DNA from: Anaerolineales bacterium
Lineage (GTDB): Bacteria > Chloroflexota > Anaerolineae > 4572-78 > J111
Reading direction: 5' to 3'
Length of the DNA: 64,000 nucleotides
Assembly: GCA_020634855.1 (NCBI GenBank)
Contig: JACKAU010000013.1
Location: 1 to 64,000, forward strand
Shown: positions 45,673-55,461 of the stretch, piece after piece
Layout: each line of letters opens with the position of its first letter
How positions within the stretch are numbered: position 1 is the stretch's first letter
Made by a program: the position numbers and the translations under genes
The notes under the pieces: model-generated
Told to the model about the DNA's origin: nothing
Seen by the model: the letters and a program-made list of their open reading frames with translations, nothing else
Database searches by the model: none

Positions 45673-45698
45673 GGTGACAGTCACTTGTGACTGTCACC
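45673..45698. repeat. 26-bp palindrome GGTGACAGTCAC
   Basis: GGTGACAGTCAC, TT, GTGACTGTCACC: 12-base perfect arms. Related to 28868-28882. It lies between the tRNA terminator and the TGACTC array. Confidence 0.8.
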
Positions 45699-45802
45699 TT
45701 TAGAACGGCGTCAGCCCTGACCCACCGGCACCTCGGCCTCCCCAAGGCCAATTGCCCGCCAGATGACCCATAACTGTTGCCCATAACCTCTCTTATCCCC
45801 CT

Positions 45803-46106
45803 CACCATGGTGTTTCTTAAAAATCACCTAGGTGACTCGGGGTGACTCACCTAGGTGACTCAGTATGACTCACTAGAATGACTCGGTATGACTCACTAGA
45901 ATGACTCGGGGTGACTCACCTAGGTGACTCGGGGTGACTCACTCTAATGACTCGGTGTGACTCACCTAGGTGACTCGGGGTGACTCACTCTAGTGATCGC
46001 GGCTGATCACTCTAATGACTCAGCGGAATCATTCTAATGACTCAGCGGAATCACTCTAATGACTCGGCGGAATCACTAGAGTGAGTCGGAGCAGGTGACC
46101 ATGGTG
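45803..46106. repeat. iteron-like array of about 11 TGACTC-rich 22-23 bp units
   Basis: From 45824 to 46089 a unit of the form CCTAGGTGACTCGGGG plus TGACTCA repeats head to tail about eleven times. In some units CCTAGG is replaced by CTAGAA or CTCTAA, and units near the right end read AGCGGAATCA. Each unit holds the 7-base palindrome TGACTCA and often the palindrome CACCTAGGTG. Both ends of the array carry ACCATGGTG (45804-45812 and 46098-46106), each followed by an A-rich run. There are no unique spacers and no coding frame. Directly upstream of the STAND-like gene. Confidence 0.85.
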
Positions 46107-46426
46107 CGTGAGAAAAACGTTGCATCTGCCTTTTTCGCTATCGTGGGAACAGTGCGATGGATTGCTAAGGATGGCCGCCGGCCGGTCGCCAGCATTGTGG
46201 TTTTTGGGGCGGTGATGTCAGGTAGTAGACAGTTGTTTCATAAGCGATCACCTGTTGCATTTTGTTAGAGGTGACTTAGGTCCGATTGTCAGGGCGATAG
46301 AAGATGTGATAAAATGAGAGCAGGGGGTAGGGGGGTAGGTAGTAGGAAGTAGGGGAATAAATCAGACCCGTCTCCTCACTTTCATTATTCATCATTCATC
46401 ATTCCGCCCATCCCTCATAATTTCAC
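46107..46426. other. non-coding leader of the STAND-like gene
   Basis: No gene seen. It holds a GGTAGGGGGGTAGGTAGTAGG short-word tract (46324-46350), an ATTCATCATTCATCATT tract (46383-46402), and TGTGATAAAATGAG, which could include a -10 box (46303-46316). No convincing -35 or ribosome site precedes the ATG at 46427. Confidence 0.5.
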
Positions 46427-49400
46427 ATGCCCGACCCAAACACACTCCTTCAACGGCTGCAAAAAAGCCTAAATGTACTTGAACAGCGCCAGGCCAAGTA
46501 TGGCATCAACTCGCCGCCTGACCTGATCTTTGAGATCGAGGATCACCAAACGGCCATCGCCCTGACCGAGCAACTGACCAGCGGCTACCTGACCGAGACC
46601 GCCTGGCGCGAGCAGCTTCAGCCGCTGCTGGTTAAGATTGAAGGGCGCCAGACCACCGTCAACAATTACACCTATAACTACACCTATTATGCCGAGACGC
46701 CGCCGGCCCCCGACATCGACCCGGATGACGATGGCCTTAGCGATGATCTTTACCCCCCGGCGCGGCACGTCATAGGGCGGCAAAGCGAGTGGGCGGAGCT
46801 GACACGGCTTCATCAGCGGCTGCGCGAGGAAAAACACGGCGGGCTGGTCTTTGTAACCGGCCAGGCCGGATATGGACGGCAGGCCCTGGTGCGGGCATTT
46901 GCCGACCAGGCTCGGCAGCAGGGTACGCCGATTCTGGCGCTGCGCTTTAAGGAACTGCGGCGCGGGACCAAGCGCAGTGAAACCTTCTGGCAGGACGATC
47001 CGCTGATTGGCCCGGCGCTTGAAACATACGGCCGGCGGGTGCAGAAGTTTTGGCCGCAAGCCTGCGAGATAGCCCAACTCTCCTGGCAGGCGCTGGTGGC
47101 GCAGATTGCCCAACTGCTCGAATTTACGCCCTCGCCCGCCGATCAAAACGTGGCCGACCAACCGGAGGCGCTGCGCAAGATACTGCGTTTAGCCAGCCGC
47201 CGGCGCCAGCCGCTGCTGCTGTTGGAAAACCTCGATGACGCCCCCAGCTTTTGGCTCGATCTGCTGCGCTATCTGGCGCTTGAACTGGGGCCAGCGTTGC
47301 CTTGTCTGATGGTGGTCACGGCGACCGCCCCCCAAGTGGTGATGCAGCTCAAGCTGGACCAGAACGATGAGGAATACTTGCACTTAGTCAAAACCTTGGT
47401 CAAAGAAGCGCGGGCTGAGGAACTGTGGCTCGACCGGATCGACGTTGAGGCGGTCGAGGCCTATGTTGGCCCAGCCGAGCCGGCCATCATCGAGCAGTTG
47501 CACTACCTGACCGACGGGATGCCGGTGCTGGTGGAAAGTCTGTGGCAGGAGTGGCTGGAGTACGAAGCGGTCATTCAGGATGACCACCAGCGCTGGGTGA
47601 GAAATGCTGACGAGTGGCCGGTCTACGGCAATACCCGCGATTTTGCCGATGAACTGCTGCACGGTTGTTTAACCGACGACGCGCCCTTTAGCCGCACACA
47701 GGTTGAGATGATGCTGAGCTATGCCGCCCTGGAAGGCTACACCTTTACCGCCCAGACGATAGCGCGACTGCTGGATGTGCCGGACAAGGCGTTGCAAGAT
47801 TTCTGGGATGACTACCTGCTGGAGACTGATGATACGTATGGGGTGATGATTAACGTTGAGGCCGTGCCGGTTGCGGGAACAAGTCGCTATGTGGATCTCT
47901 ATCAATTTAGCCTGCCGTTTTTGCGACACGTCTGGCAGCAGTACGCGCTGCCCCAACCCGATTCCGGCAGCCTGGCGGACATTCTGGAGACGGTTTACTA
48001 CCCGGATACCAATCAAATCAAGCCGATCCTCATCCGGCTGTTTGAGGCCGCCGGCCAGTCCAGCCGAGCCGACTACTACCGCCACCAACATCGCCTGGAC
48101 AGCGACATCAAAACCCTGATGTGGCAGGTCAACTTACTGGCCTCGCTGGCCGGTACGCCTTTCGAGCAGTATCGCCTGTTCGATCTGCGGCTGGAGTTAA
48201 GCTGGAAACTCTATGAAACCGGCTACGGCGGGCGAATGGGATTTGACCAAGCGAAGCAGGCTCTGGCCATGGCTGAGGCGTGGGGCGACCGGCTTCGCCA
48301 GGCCAGAGCGGCGAACCTGGCCGGACTGAATTTAGATCAAACCGGCGACTACGAGGCGGCCCGGCCCTACTCTGAACGGGCGCTGGCCATCCTGGAAGAG
48401 GTGTTGGGGCCGAAGCATCCGGACACCGCCGCCAGCCTGAACAATCTGGCTGGACTGCTCCAGGCCCAGGGCGACTACGAGGCGGCCCGGCCCTACTCTG
48501 AACGGGCGCTGGCCATCCGGGAAGAGGTGTTGGGGCCGAAGCATCCGGACACCGCCACCAGCCTGAACAATCTGGCTTACCTGCTCCAGGCCCAGGGCGA
48601 CTACGAGGCGGCCCGGCCCTACTCTGAACGGGCGCTGGCCATCCGGGAAGAGGTGTTGGGGCCGAAGCATCCGTCCACCGCCACGAGCCTGAACAATCTG
48701 GCTTACCTGCTCCAGGCCCAGGGCGACTACGAGGCGGCCCGGCCCTACTCTGAACGGGCGCTGGCCATCCTGGAAGAGGTGTTGGGGCCGAAGCATCCTG
48801 ACACCGCCACCAGCCTGAACAATCTGGCTGGACTGCTCCAGGACCAGGGCGACTACGAGGCGGCCCGGCCCTACTCTGAACGGGCGCTGGCCATCTGTGG
48901 AGAGGTGTTGGGGCCGAAGCATCCTGACACCGCCACGAGCCTGAACAATCTGGCTGTACTACTCAAGGCCCAGGGCGACTACGAGGCGGCCCGGCCCTAC
49001 TATGAACGGGCGCTGGCCATCCTGGAAGAGGTGTTGGGGCCGAAGCATCCTGACACCGCCACGAGCCTGAACAATCTGGCTGGACTGCTCCAGGCCCAGG
49101 GCGACTACGAGGCGGCCCGGCCCTACTCTGAACGGGCGCTGGCCATCCGGGAAGCGGTGTTGGGGCCGAAGCATCCGGACACCGCCACGAGCCTGAACAA
49201 TCTGGCTTACCTGCTCCAGGCCCAGGGCGACTACGAGGCGGCCCGGCCCTACTATGAACGGGCGCTGGCCATCCTGGAAGAGGTGTTGGGGCCGCAGCAT
49301 CCGGACACCGCCCAGAGCCTGAACAACCTGGCTTTACTGCTCCAGGCCCAGGGCGACTACGCGGCGGCTCGGCCCTACTATGAACGGGCGCTGGCCATCC

Positions 49401-49621
49401 TGGAAGAGGTGTTGGGGCCGAAGCATCCTGACACCGCCACGAGTCTGAACAATCTGGCTGCCCTGCTCGAGGCCCAGGGCGACTACGAGGCGGCCCGGCC
49501 CTACTTGGAACGGGCGCTGGCCATCTGTGAAGCAGTGTTGGGTCCGGACCATCCCAACACCCAAACTGTCCGTCTCAATTTGGAAAAGGTGACAGTTCGT
49601 GGGGAAGGTCGTCAGGAATGA
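46427..49621 (+). CDS. STAND/NLR-like protein: N-terminal effector-associated domain, AAA ATPase, ten TPRs
   Basis: A 1064-residue protein. Residues 1-70 form a helical domain (YGINSPPDLIFEIEDHQ) of the kind found at the front of bacterial NACHT/TIR/STAND proteins from Chloroflexota and cyanobacteria. Residues 112-330 are an AAA-16/NB-ARC-like ATPase: VIGRQSEW at its start, P-loop region GQAGYGRQAL (about 144-153) and Walker B LLLLENLDD (about 262-270). The P-loop Lys and Thr/Ser are replaced by Arg and Gln, so nucleotide hydrolysis is doubtful. Residues 330-600 are helical. From about 640 there are ten kinesin-light-chain-type 42-residue TPRs, nearly identical. Such proteins sense a ligand or partner through the repeats. 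A neighbouring type I RM locus suggests a defence role (inference). Confidence 0.85.
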   Translation: MPDPNTLLQRLQKSLNVLEQRQAKYGINSPPDLIFEIEDHQTAIALTEQLTSGYLTETAWREQLQPLLVKIEGRQTTVNNYTYNYTYYAETPPAPDIDPDDDGLSDDLYPPARHVIGRQSEWAELTRLHQRLREEKHGGLVFVTGQAGYGRQALVRAFADQARQQGTPILALRFKELRRGTKRSETFWQDDPLIGPALETYGRRVQKFWPQACEIAQLSWQALVAQIAQLLEFTPSPADQNVADQPEALRKILRLASRRRQPLLLLENLDDAPSFWLDLLRYLALELGPALPCLMVVTATAPQVVMQLKLDQNDEEYLHLVKTLVKEARAEELWLDRIDVEAVEAYVGPAEPAIIEQLHYLTDGMPVLVESLWQEWLEYEAVIQDDHQRWVRNADEWPVYGNTRDFADELLHGCLTDDAPFSRTQVEMMLSYAALEGYTFTAQTIARLLDVPDKALQDFWDDYLLETDDTYGVMINVEAVPVAGTSRYVDLYQFSLPFLRHVWQQYALPQPDSGSLADILETVYYPDTNQIKPILIRLFEAAGQSSRADYYRHQHRLDSDIKTLMWQVNLLASLAGTPFEQYRLFDLRLELSWKLYETGYGGRMGFDQAKQALAMAEAWGDRLRQARAANLAGLNLDQTGDYEAARPYSERALAILEEVLGPKHPDTAASLNNLAGLLQAQGDYEAARPYSERALAIREEVLGPKHPDTATSLNNLAYLLQAQGDYEAARPYSERALAIREEVLGPKHPSTATSLNNLAYLLQAQGDYEAARPYSERALAILEEVLGPKHPDTATSLNNLAGLLQDQGDYEAARPYSERALAICGEVLGPKHPDTATSLNNLAVLLKAQGDYEAARPYYERALAILEEVLGPKHPDTATSLNNLAGLLQAQGDYEAARPYSERALAIREAVLGPKHPDTATSLNNLAYLLQAQGDYEAARPYYERALAILEEVLGPQHPDTAQSLNNLALLLQAQGDYAAARPYYERALAILEEVLGPKHPDTATSLNNLAALLEAQGDYEAARPYLERALAICEAVLGPDHPNTQTVRLNLEKVTVRGEGRQE
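48344..49570 (+). repeat. ten 126-bp tandem repeats encoding TPRs
   Basis: Period 126 bases (42 codons), unit beginning GGCGACTACGAGGCGGCCCG. The first nine units differ at only a few positions, mostly LEE/REE/CGE/REA and the residue after NNLA (G, Y, V, L, A); the tenth is more divergent. Near-identity at DNA level indicates recent expansion or gene conversion. Confidence 0.95.
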
Positions 49622-49629
49622 AAACGGCC

Positions 49630-49655
49630 GTAGGACAAACTTAAGTTTGTCCTAC
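49630..49655. repeat. 26-bp perfect palindrome
   Basis: GTAGGACAAACTT followed directly by its inverse, identical to the core of the 40-bp palindrome at 42019-42058. It lies in the 77-base gap between the STAND-like gene and hsdR. Confidence 0.9.
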
Positions 49656-49698
49656 AAATTCAGAGACCAACCGATTGACTCACCACAGGACAAGTTCA

Positions 49699-52531
49699 AT
49701 GACGTCACCCACCGACTATAACGAAGCCATCACCCGCGCGCAACTGATCGATCCGGCGCTGCAAAAGGCCGGGTGGGATACGAGTGATCCCCAACGGGTG
49801 GGCAAGGAAATTCCGGTGGATGGCTCCAGCCCGGCGAGCTGGCAGCGGCTGCGCCGGAAACTGCGCACGGTGCGGGAAGGCGGCGCGACCTACAACGTTA
49901 AACCGGCCGAGCTGCCCCAAGGCATTAGCGATTACGCCCTGTACCGGCCCAACGGCGAGATCATCGCTATTGTGGAGGCTAAGCGCACCAGCATCGACCC
50001 CCGGCTGGCCGAGGCCCAGGCCGAATTTTATGTGACGGAGATTGCTCAGCGGCAGAGCTTCCGGCCGTTCGCCTTTACCAGCAACGGGCGCGCGATCCAC
50101 CTGCTGGACGGCGAGTCGGGCCTGCGCCCGGTGCAGGGCTTCTTCTCCCCGGCCGATTTGGAGCAACTGCTCTACCTGCGCCAGAACCGCCGGCCGCTGT
50201 CGCAAACGCCGATCAATCCGGCCATAGTGGACCGGCTGTACCAGCAGCAGGCGGTGCGTCAGGTGGCCGAAGCCTTTGCCGCCGGCAAACGGCGGGCGCT
50301 GCTGGTCATAGCCACCGGCGCCGGCAAAACGCGCACGGCCATGGCCCTGGTGGATCTGTTTTTGCAGGCCGACCAGGCCCGCCATATTCTGTTTGTCGCC
50401 GACCGGGACCCGTTAGTTGAGCAGGCGTTGGAGGAAGGCTTTAGAGCACACCTGGAAGAGCCGGCGACCCGCATTTACGCTCAGCACGTCGACAAGGCCA
50501 AGGCCAACCGGCTGTACACCGTTACCCTGCAAACCATCAGCCAATGCTTCCGGCAGTTCACCCCGGCTATTTTGACTTGATCATCTTTGACGAGGTCCAT
50601 CGCTCTATCTTCAACAAATGGAACGAGGTGCTGAACTACTTCGATGCCCGCATCATCGGCCTGACGGCCACGCCGGCCACCTTCCTCGACCGCAACACCT
50701 TTTGGAGTTTCACTGTTTCGATAACCACCCCACGTTTCTCTATGCCTACGAAGAAGCCATCAAAGAAGGCTACCTGGTGGATTACACGCTCTACAAAGCC
50801 CAAACGGGCTTTCAGCGCAAAGGCATCAAAGGGGCCGACCTGAGCGAGGAAGCCCGCAACACCCTGATCCAGAGCGGCATCGATCCCGATGCGATGGATT
50901 ACGAAGGCACCGACCTGGAAAAGAAGGTCAGCAACAAAGGCACACTGCGGGCGCAGTGGCAGGAAATTATGGCCCAGTGTTACAAAGACCAGTCCGGCCA
51001 ACGGCCGGGCAAGACGATTGTCTTTGCGGTGTCGCAGGAGCACGCCCTGCGGCTGAAGGAGGCCTTTATCGAGGCGTTTCCCCAGTACGCCCCGGAGATA
51101 CAGGTGATTACCTACAAATCGGACCACCAGCGCACCCTGATCAAAAACTTCAAGCGGGAGAGCCGGCCGCGTATCGCCATCTCGGTCGATATGCTGGAAA
51201 CCGGGGTCAATGTGCCGGAGGTGGTCAACCTGGTCTTTATGCGGCCCATCCAGTCCCAGATCCGGCTGCACCAGATGGTGGGTCGAGGCACGCGCACCCA
51301 GCAAGCATGCAAACATCCGGAGTGGCTGCCGGACGGCCGTAAAGATGATTTTCTGATTATCGACTTTTGGGAGAATGAGTTCAACAAAGAGCCGGACACC
51401 GGCGTGAGCCAGAGCCTGCCGGTGCTGGTCACCTTGTTCAACACCCGGCTGGATATTTTGGCCGCGCTGCAAGGCGAACAACAAGCGGACGCCAGCCAAA
51501 AGGTGATCAGCGAGCTGCGGGCGCAAATCGCCCAAATTCCCACCGATACGCTGCCGGTGGAACAGGCGTGGCCCACCATCGAGGCCGCCTGGGACGACCA
51601 TTTCTGGCTCTACCTAACCCAGGCCAAGCTGGATTTGCTGCGCAGCCACGTGGGGCCGCTGCTGCGCTTCGTGCCTAAGGTCGATTTGGCCGGCGCCACC
51701 TTTACCGGTAAAGTCGAGCGGTTGAAGCTGTACACCCTGACCGGCCACAAGACGCAGGCCACCGCCGTCTCGATTGCCGAGGATATCAGCCACCTGCCCA
51801 AATTCGTGTATAACGATCCCGCCAGCGAGGCCGCCCGCGCCTTCCATTTTGGTCTCCACCCGCAGCAGTTGCAGCGAGCCACGCCGGAGGAACTGGATGA
51901 GCTGATTACGCATCTGGCCGGCTTTATGAAGCGGCGGGCCAAACGCGCCACCGACCCACTGATCATCGATCTCCAGGATGAGATTGACAACCGGGGCTTT
52001 GTGATTATGACCGCCCGCAACCAGCCGATGTACGTCGAGGAGTACCGGGCGCGGGTGGATGAGCGTATTCTGGAACTGGTAGCCGGCCATCCGACCATTC
52101 AGGCCATCGAGCAGGGCCAGCCGGTGACGGACGAGCAGTTGCTGGCCCTGGAGCGAACGCTGCACCAGCAGTTAAGCCAGAGCGATCTGCTGGTCACCCC
52201 GCAAAATATCCGGCGGGCGTATCAGTTCAAGGTGGACAGCCTGCTCGATTTTACCCGGCAGTTATTGGAGATCGATGACCTACCCAACTACGAGGCCATT
52301 GTCAAGCGGCAGTTCAGCGACTACATGCAAAGCCACACCTTTAACGCTGAGCAGCTTAACTTCTTACGAGCGGTGCAAGGCGTCTTTTTACAGCGCCGCC
52401 GGCTACAACCCGCCGACCTGTACGAATCGCCTTTTGACTCGTTCGGCGACGATGCCGTGGCACGGTGGTTCACGGATGAAGAAATTGATGAGATGTTAAA
52501 GTTTGTCAGTTCGTTAACAATCAGCGGTTGA
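49699..52531 (+). pseudogene. hsdR: type I restriction enzyme R subunit, two frameshifts
   Basis: EcoEI-type HsdR of about 940 residues spread over three frames. Frame 1 (49699-50580) has the HSDR_N nuclease (DYALYRPNGEIIAIVEAKRT) and Walker A (IATGAGKTRTA). Near 50568 a one-base loss moves the protein to another frame, which holds FDLIIFDEVHRSIFNKWNEV and IIGLTATPATF. A second loss near 50712, after TFWSF, moves it to the third frame (FHCFDNHPTFLYAYEEA to the end at 52531), which has RLHQMVGRGTRT and the EcoEI_R C-terminal domain. Both indels lie in short homopolymers, so sequencing error is possible. If real, translocation and cleavage are lost. The ATG at 49699 follows AGGACA. Confidence 0.9.
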
Positions 52532-52547
52532 TTTCTGAGCTGCTAAT

Positions 52548-52745
52548 AGTTGATCGAGATTGAGAATTTATCGGGTACGACTTTTCGCCGGCCAGCACGG
52601 GCCTAATGAAGATTAAGTCCCCGCAGCACGGGCCTGAAGACCCGTGCTAAGAGAGCGAAGCCCTGTCGGGCTAGGATTGCGCCATCTGAGGGCGCTTTAG
52701 CGTCCTTCGCTCTTTTAGCGCGATCGCTTTAGCCTCGCGCCTTTT
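52548..52745 (-). repeat. multi-hairpin dispersed repeat, copy 2
   Basis: Inverse orientation to copy 1. It contains GAGAATTTATCGGGTACGAC, the hairpin AGCACGGGCCTGAAGACCCG (stem completed at 52648), GAGCGAAGCCCTGTCGGGCT, GCGCCATCTGAGGGCGC and GCGTCCTTCGCTCTTTTAGC. A partial second AGCACGGGCC unit sits at 52593. It fills most of the gap between hsdR and the lipoprotein gene. Confidence 0.85.
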
Positions 52746-52897
52746 GGCCCGGCGTAACCCGCTTATTTGCTTAACCTCTGGCAACCACGCGCCCGTTGGC
52801 CCGGTATGACCGGTGGATGCTTGATCTGTATCAACGCGCCGCATCAGGGACGCCCCAAGATAATGCTGGCCTCAAGGGTAGAAAGGATGTATGTACG

Positions 52898-53932
52898 ATG
52901 AAAAAATTCTTTACCGTGGCATGGTTTCTCACTATGGCCCTCCTGTTGAGCGGCTGCTTTAAGGGTCGCATCGATCTACAAGTCAACAGCGACGGCTCCG
53001 GGGTGTACGCGGTGTCTATGGGGTTGACCCAGGAGGCGCTTAACTTGATTAGGGCCGGTGAGGACAAGACCGAGCCGATGCAAGAATTGCGGCGTAAGGC
53101 GGAAGAATCGAACCTTAAGCCCGAAGTCAGGCAATGGACGGACGGCGAATACACCTGGACCGAAGCTAAACTCCCCTTCGACTCGCCGGACGAGTTGAAC
53201 CAATTTGTGACGAAGGCCGACACATTCGAGCAGTTTTCCTTGCGGCAAGAGAAGGGCCTGCTGAAAAACCGGTATGTATTGGATGCTCGGTTCTCAGCGC
53301 CCGCCGCAGAAATTGACACTGAAACTCCGCTGTTCAATCCGATGAATTTTATTGAGATGACCATGTCGGCTAAACTGCCCGGAGAAGTGGTTGAAACCAA
53401 CGGCGTGACCGACATCAATACCGGCGCCCTGAGTTGGCCGCTCGATTTCAACAGCGGTACAAGAATATACGCCGTCAGCGAAGCGTGGAACTGGTTTAAT
53501 GTTGGTTTGATGGGGGCCTGCGTCGTCGGCTTAGGCGTGCTTGCCCTGGCCAGCGTTGGGGTCGGCGGCTATATGTATGTGACCAAGCCGAAGCGCGTTA
53601 CGCCAACGACGGACGATGATCTCGCTTCTTTGGACGATGATGACATATTCTCTCTTAGTGACCCGACTAAGCCGCTCGATGATCTCCTGCAAGAAATCAA
53701 GACGCGAACCTATTTGGAGCAAATTAACTATCGGGTGGTGAAGAACAAGGGCCACATTATGGAAAAGCCACTATCGTTTGAACTCCATTGGCCTTCGGGG
53801 CGGGATAAAATTGTGGTCAAAGCCATCGATGCTGAAACGATTAGCATTAACGGCACAACCTACCCGGCTTCTGAGGCAGCGCTTAAGCAGGGCTTAATTG
53901 CCTGTTTGCAGGCGATGAATAAGATAATGTGA
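52898..53932 (+). CDS. LppM-like (DUF3153-type) lipoprotein with a C-terminal membrane anchor and tail
   Basis: About 344 residues from the ATG at 52898, chosen because GAAAGGA lies ten bases before and because it opens with a signal peptide (MKKFFTVAWFLTMALLLSGC, lipobox Cys 20). The following 190 residues (GRIDLQVNSDGSGVYAVSMG, then EWTDG-type motifs) resemble LppM/DUF3153 domains. A transmembrane helix (about 196-222) and an acidic tail lead to a small C-terminal domain (LLQEIKTRTYLEQINYRVV) likely on the other side of the membrane. It lies between hsdR and hsdM, 11 bases before hsdM, and shares its mRNA. A link to restriction is not established; it may be a passenger. Confidence 0.75.
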   Translation: MKKFFTVAWFLTMALLLSGCFKGRIDLQVNSDGSGVYAVSMGLTQEALNLIRAGEDKTEPMQELRRKAEESNLKPEVRQWTDGEYTWTEAKLPFDSPDELNQFVTKADTFEQFSLRQEKGLLKNRYVLDARFSAPAAEIDTETPLFNPMNFIEMTMSAKLPGEVVETNGVTDINTGALSWPLDFNSGTRIYAVSEAWNWFNVGLMGACVVGLGVLALASVGVGGYMYVTKPKRVTPTTDDDLASLDDDDIFSLSDPTKPLDDLLQEIKTRTYLEQINYRVVKNKGHIMEKPLSFELHWPSGRDKIVVKAIDAETISINGTTYPASEAALKQGLIACLQAMNKIM

Positions 53933-53942
53933 GGAGGCATTA

Positions 53943-55454
53943 TTGTTAACCGATCCCAAACTCAAATCACAGGTTGACCAACTGTGGGACATGCTGTGGA
54001 CCGGCGGGCTGACCAACCCGCTGGATGCCATCGAGCAGTTTTCTTACCTGCTCTTTCTCAAGCGGCTGGACGAAGCCGAGGAGCGAGCCGAGCGACAGGC
54101 CAACCGGCGAGGCAAGTCATATACGCCGCGTATTCCCGAAGATATGCGCTGGCGCACCTGGACGCAGTACCAGGCCGCCGACGCCCTGAAACATCTCAAA
54201 GAAACGGTCTTTCCCTGGTTTCGCGGGCTGGGCCGGAGCGACAGTTCATTTGAAAAGCACATGGCCACCGCCGAGTGCAAAATCAGCCGGGGCAGCCTGC
54301 TGATTGCCGCCTGCAAGCTGATCGACCAGATGAAGATCGCCGAGCAGAACCAGGATATTCAGGGCGACCTGTACGAGTATTTGCTGAGCCACCTGAGCAC
54401 GGCCGGGCGCAACGGCCAATTTCGCACCCCGCGCCACATCATCCGCATGATGGTCGAGATGATCAATCCCCAACCCGGCGAGCGCATCGGCGATTTGGCG
54501 GCGGGCACCGGCGGCTTTCTGGTCAACGCCTACCAGCATATTTTGCGGCAGCACACCACGCCCGACGCTCAAGGTCGCATTGAGGTATTGGTGGGCGACC
54601 AACTGCGTCCGGATCAGCGCGAATTCCTGCAAAGCGAGGCTTTTCGCGGCTACGATAACGACAGCGGCATGTCGATCCTGCGCATCGGGGCCATGAACCT
54701 GATTTTGCACGGCCTGCGCCCCCCCCACTTTGAGTACGCCGACACCCTGAACGAAGAGTTCACCGAAACGGCCGAGTACGAGGTCATTTTGATGAACCCG
54801 CCCTTTAAGGGCAAGGTCAACCAAACCGAGGTCAGCGACAGCCTGCCCGACAACACCACCAAGAGCGAATTGCTCTTTGTCCATTTAATTGTGCGGGCGC
54901 TGGATAATGGCGGGCGCTGCGCGGTGATTGTGCCGGACGGGGTGCTGTTTGGCAGCAGCCGCGCCCACGTGGAGCTGCGCAAGAAGTTGATTGAGGAGCA
55001 CCGGCTGGACGGCGTGGTCAGCATGCCCGGCGGCGTCTTTAAGCCTTACGCCGGGGTCAGCACCGCCGTGCTGCTTTTTACCAAAGGCGACAGCACCGGC
55101 CGGATTTGGTTTTACGATATGGCCCACGATGGCTTTAGCCTGGACGACAAGCGCCAGCCGACCGCCGAAAACGACATCCCCGATCTTCTGGCCTGCTGGC
55201 AAAACCGCCGCAATCCTGATTTTCAAGCCGCCCGCCAGACCCGGCTGGCCGAACTGGCAGCCCAGCTCACCCCACTCAAAGCCGACCGGCTGGCCCACCT
55301 GGCCGAGATCAACCGGCTGACCTTTGAAAGCGCCATCGCGCCCGAAAGCCCCCCTCATCCCCCCCAACGGGGGGGAAGCAAAAAAGTCCTCCCCCCAGCG
55401 GGGGGAGTTAGAGGGGGGAGAAATCTCCGCCACCCCAGCCAGACCGTATACTGA
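53943..55454 (+). CDS. hsdM: type I DNA methyltransferase M subunit, C-terminus displaced
   Basis: 503 codons from a TTG start fixed by GAGGAGG seven bases upstream, which overlaps the previous stop. Residues 1-130 are the HsdM N-terminal helical domain (LTDPKLKSQVDQLWDMLWTG); then the N6-adenine methyltransferase core with DLAAGTGGFLVNAY (SAM site, about 184) and VILMNPPFKG (catalytic NPPF, about 285). The normal sequence ends near residue 465; the last 37 codons run through a C/G-tract repeat into SPPHPPQRGG and stop. The expected C-terminal segment (FWVDKKAVKANKYDLS) lies in another frame just downstream. The catalytic part is intact, so methylation could persist. Confidence 0.92.
   Translation: MLTDPKLKSQVDQLWDMLWTGGLTNPLDAIEQFSYLLFLKRLDEAEERAERQANRRGKSYTPRIPEDMRWRTWTQYQAADALKHLKETVFPWFRGLGRSDSSFEKHMATAECKISRGSLLIAACKLIDQMKIAEQNQDIQGDLYEYLLSHLSTAGRNGQFRTPRHIIRMMVEMINPQPGERIGDLAAGTGGFLVNAYQHILRQHTTPDAQGRIEVLVGDQLRPDQREFLQSEAFRGYDNDSGMSILRIGAMNLILHGLRPPHFEYADTLNEEFTETAEYEVILMNPPFKGKVNQTEVSDSLPDNTTKSELLFVHLIVRALDNGGRCAVIVPDGVLFGSSRAHVELRKKLIEEHRLDGVVSMPGGVFKPYAGVSTAVLLFTKGDSTGRIWFYDMAHDGFSLDDKRQPTAENDIPDLLACWQNRRNPDFQAARQTRLAELAAQLTPLKADRLAHLAEINRLTFESAIAPESPPHPPQRGGSKKVLPPAGGVRGGRNLRHPSQTVY
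55349..55421. repeat. C/G-tract double hairpin inserted in hsdM
   Basis: Two short hairpins, CCCCCCCAACGGGGGGG and CTCCCCCCAGCGGGGGGAG, with a further GAGGGGGGAG. Composition differs sharply from the flanking coding DNA, and the reading frame changes across it. Confidence 0.8.
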
Positions 55455-55461
55455 CCTCCCA

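Noticed and set aside
45803..46106. CRISPR array
   Set aside because: Units are 22-23 bp head to tail with no unique spacers and no cas genes nearby.
48344..49570. CRISPR or satellite DNA from the regular period, and long minus-strand open frames over it
   Set aside because: The 126-bp period is exactly 42 codons of a TPR in the plus-strand gene; the minus-strand frames are antisense shadows.
50560..50720. Programmed ribosomal frameshifting in hsdR
   Set aside because: Two separate shifts at ordinary short homopolymers without slippery heptamer or stimulatory structure; HsdR is not known to use it.
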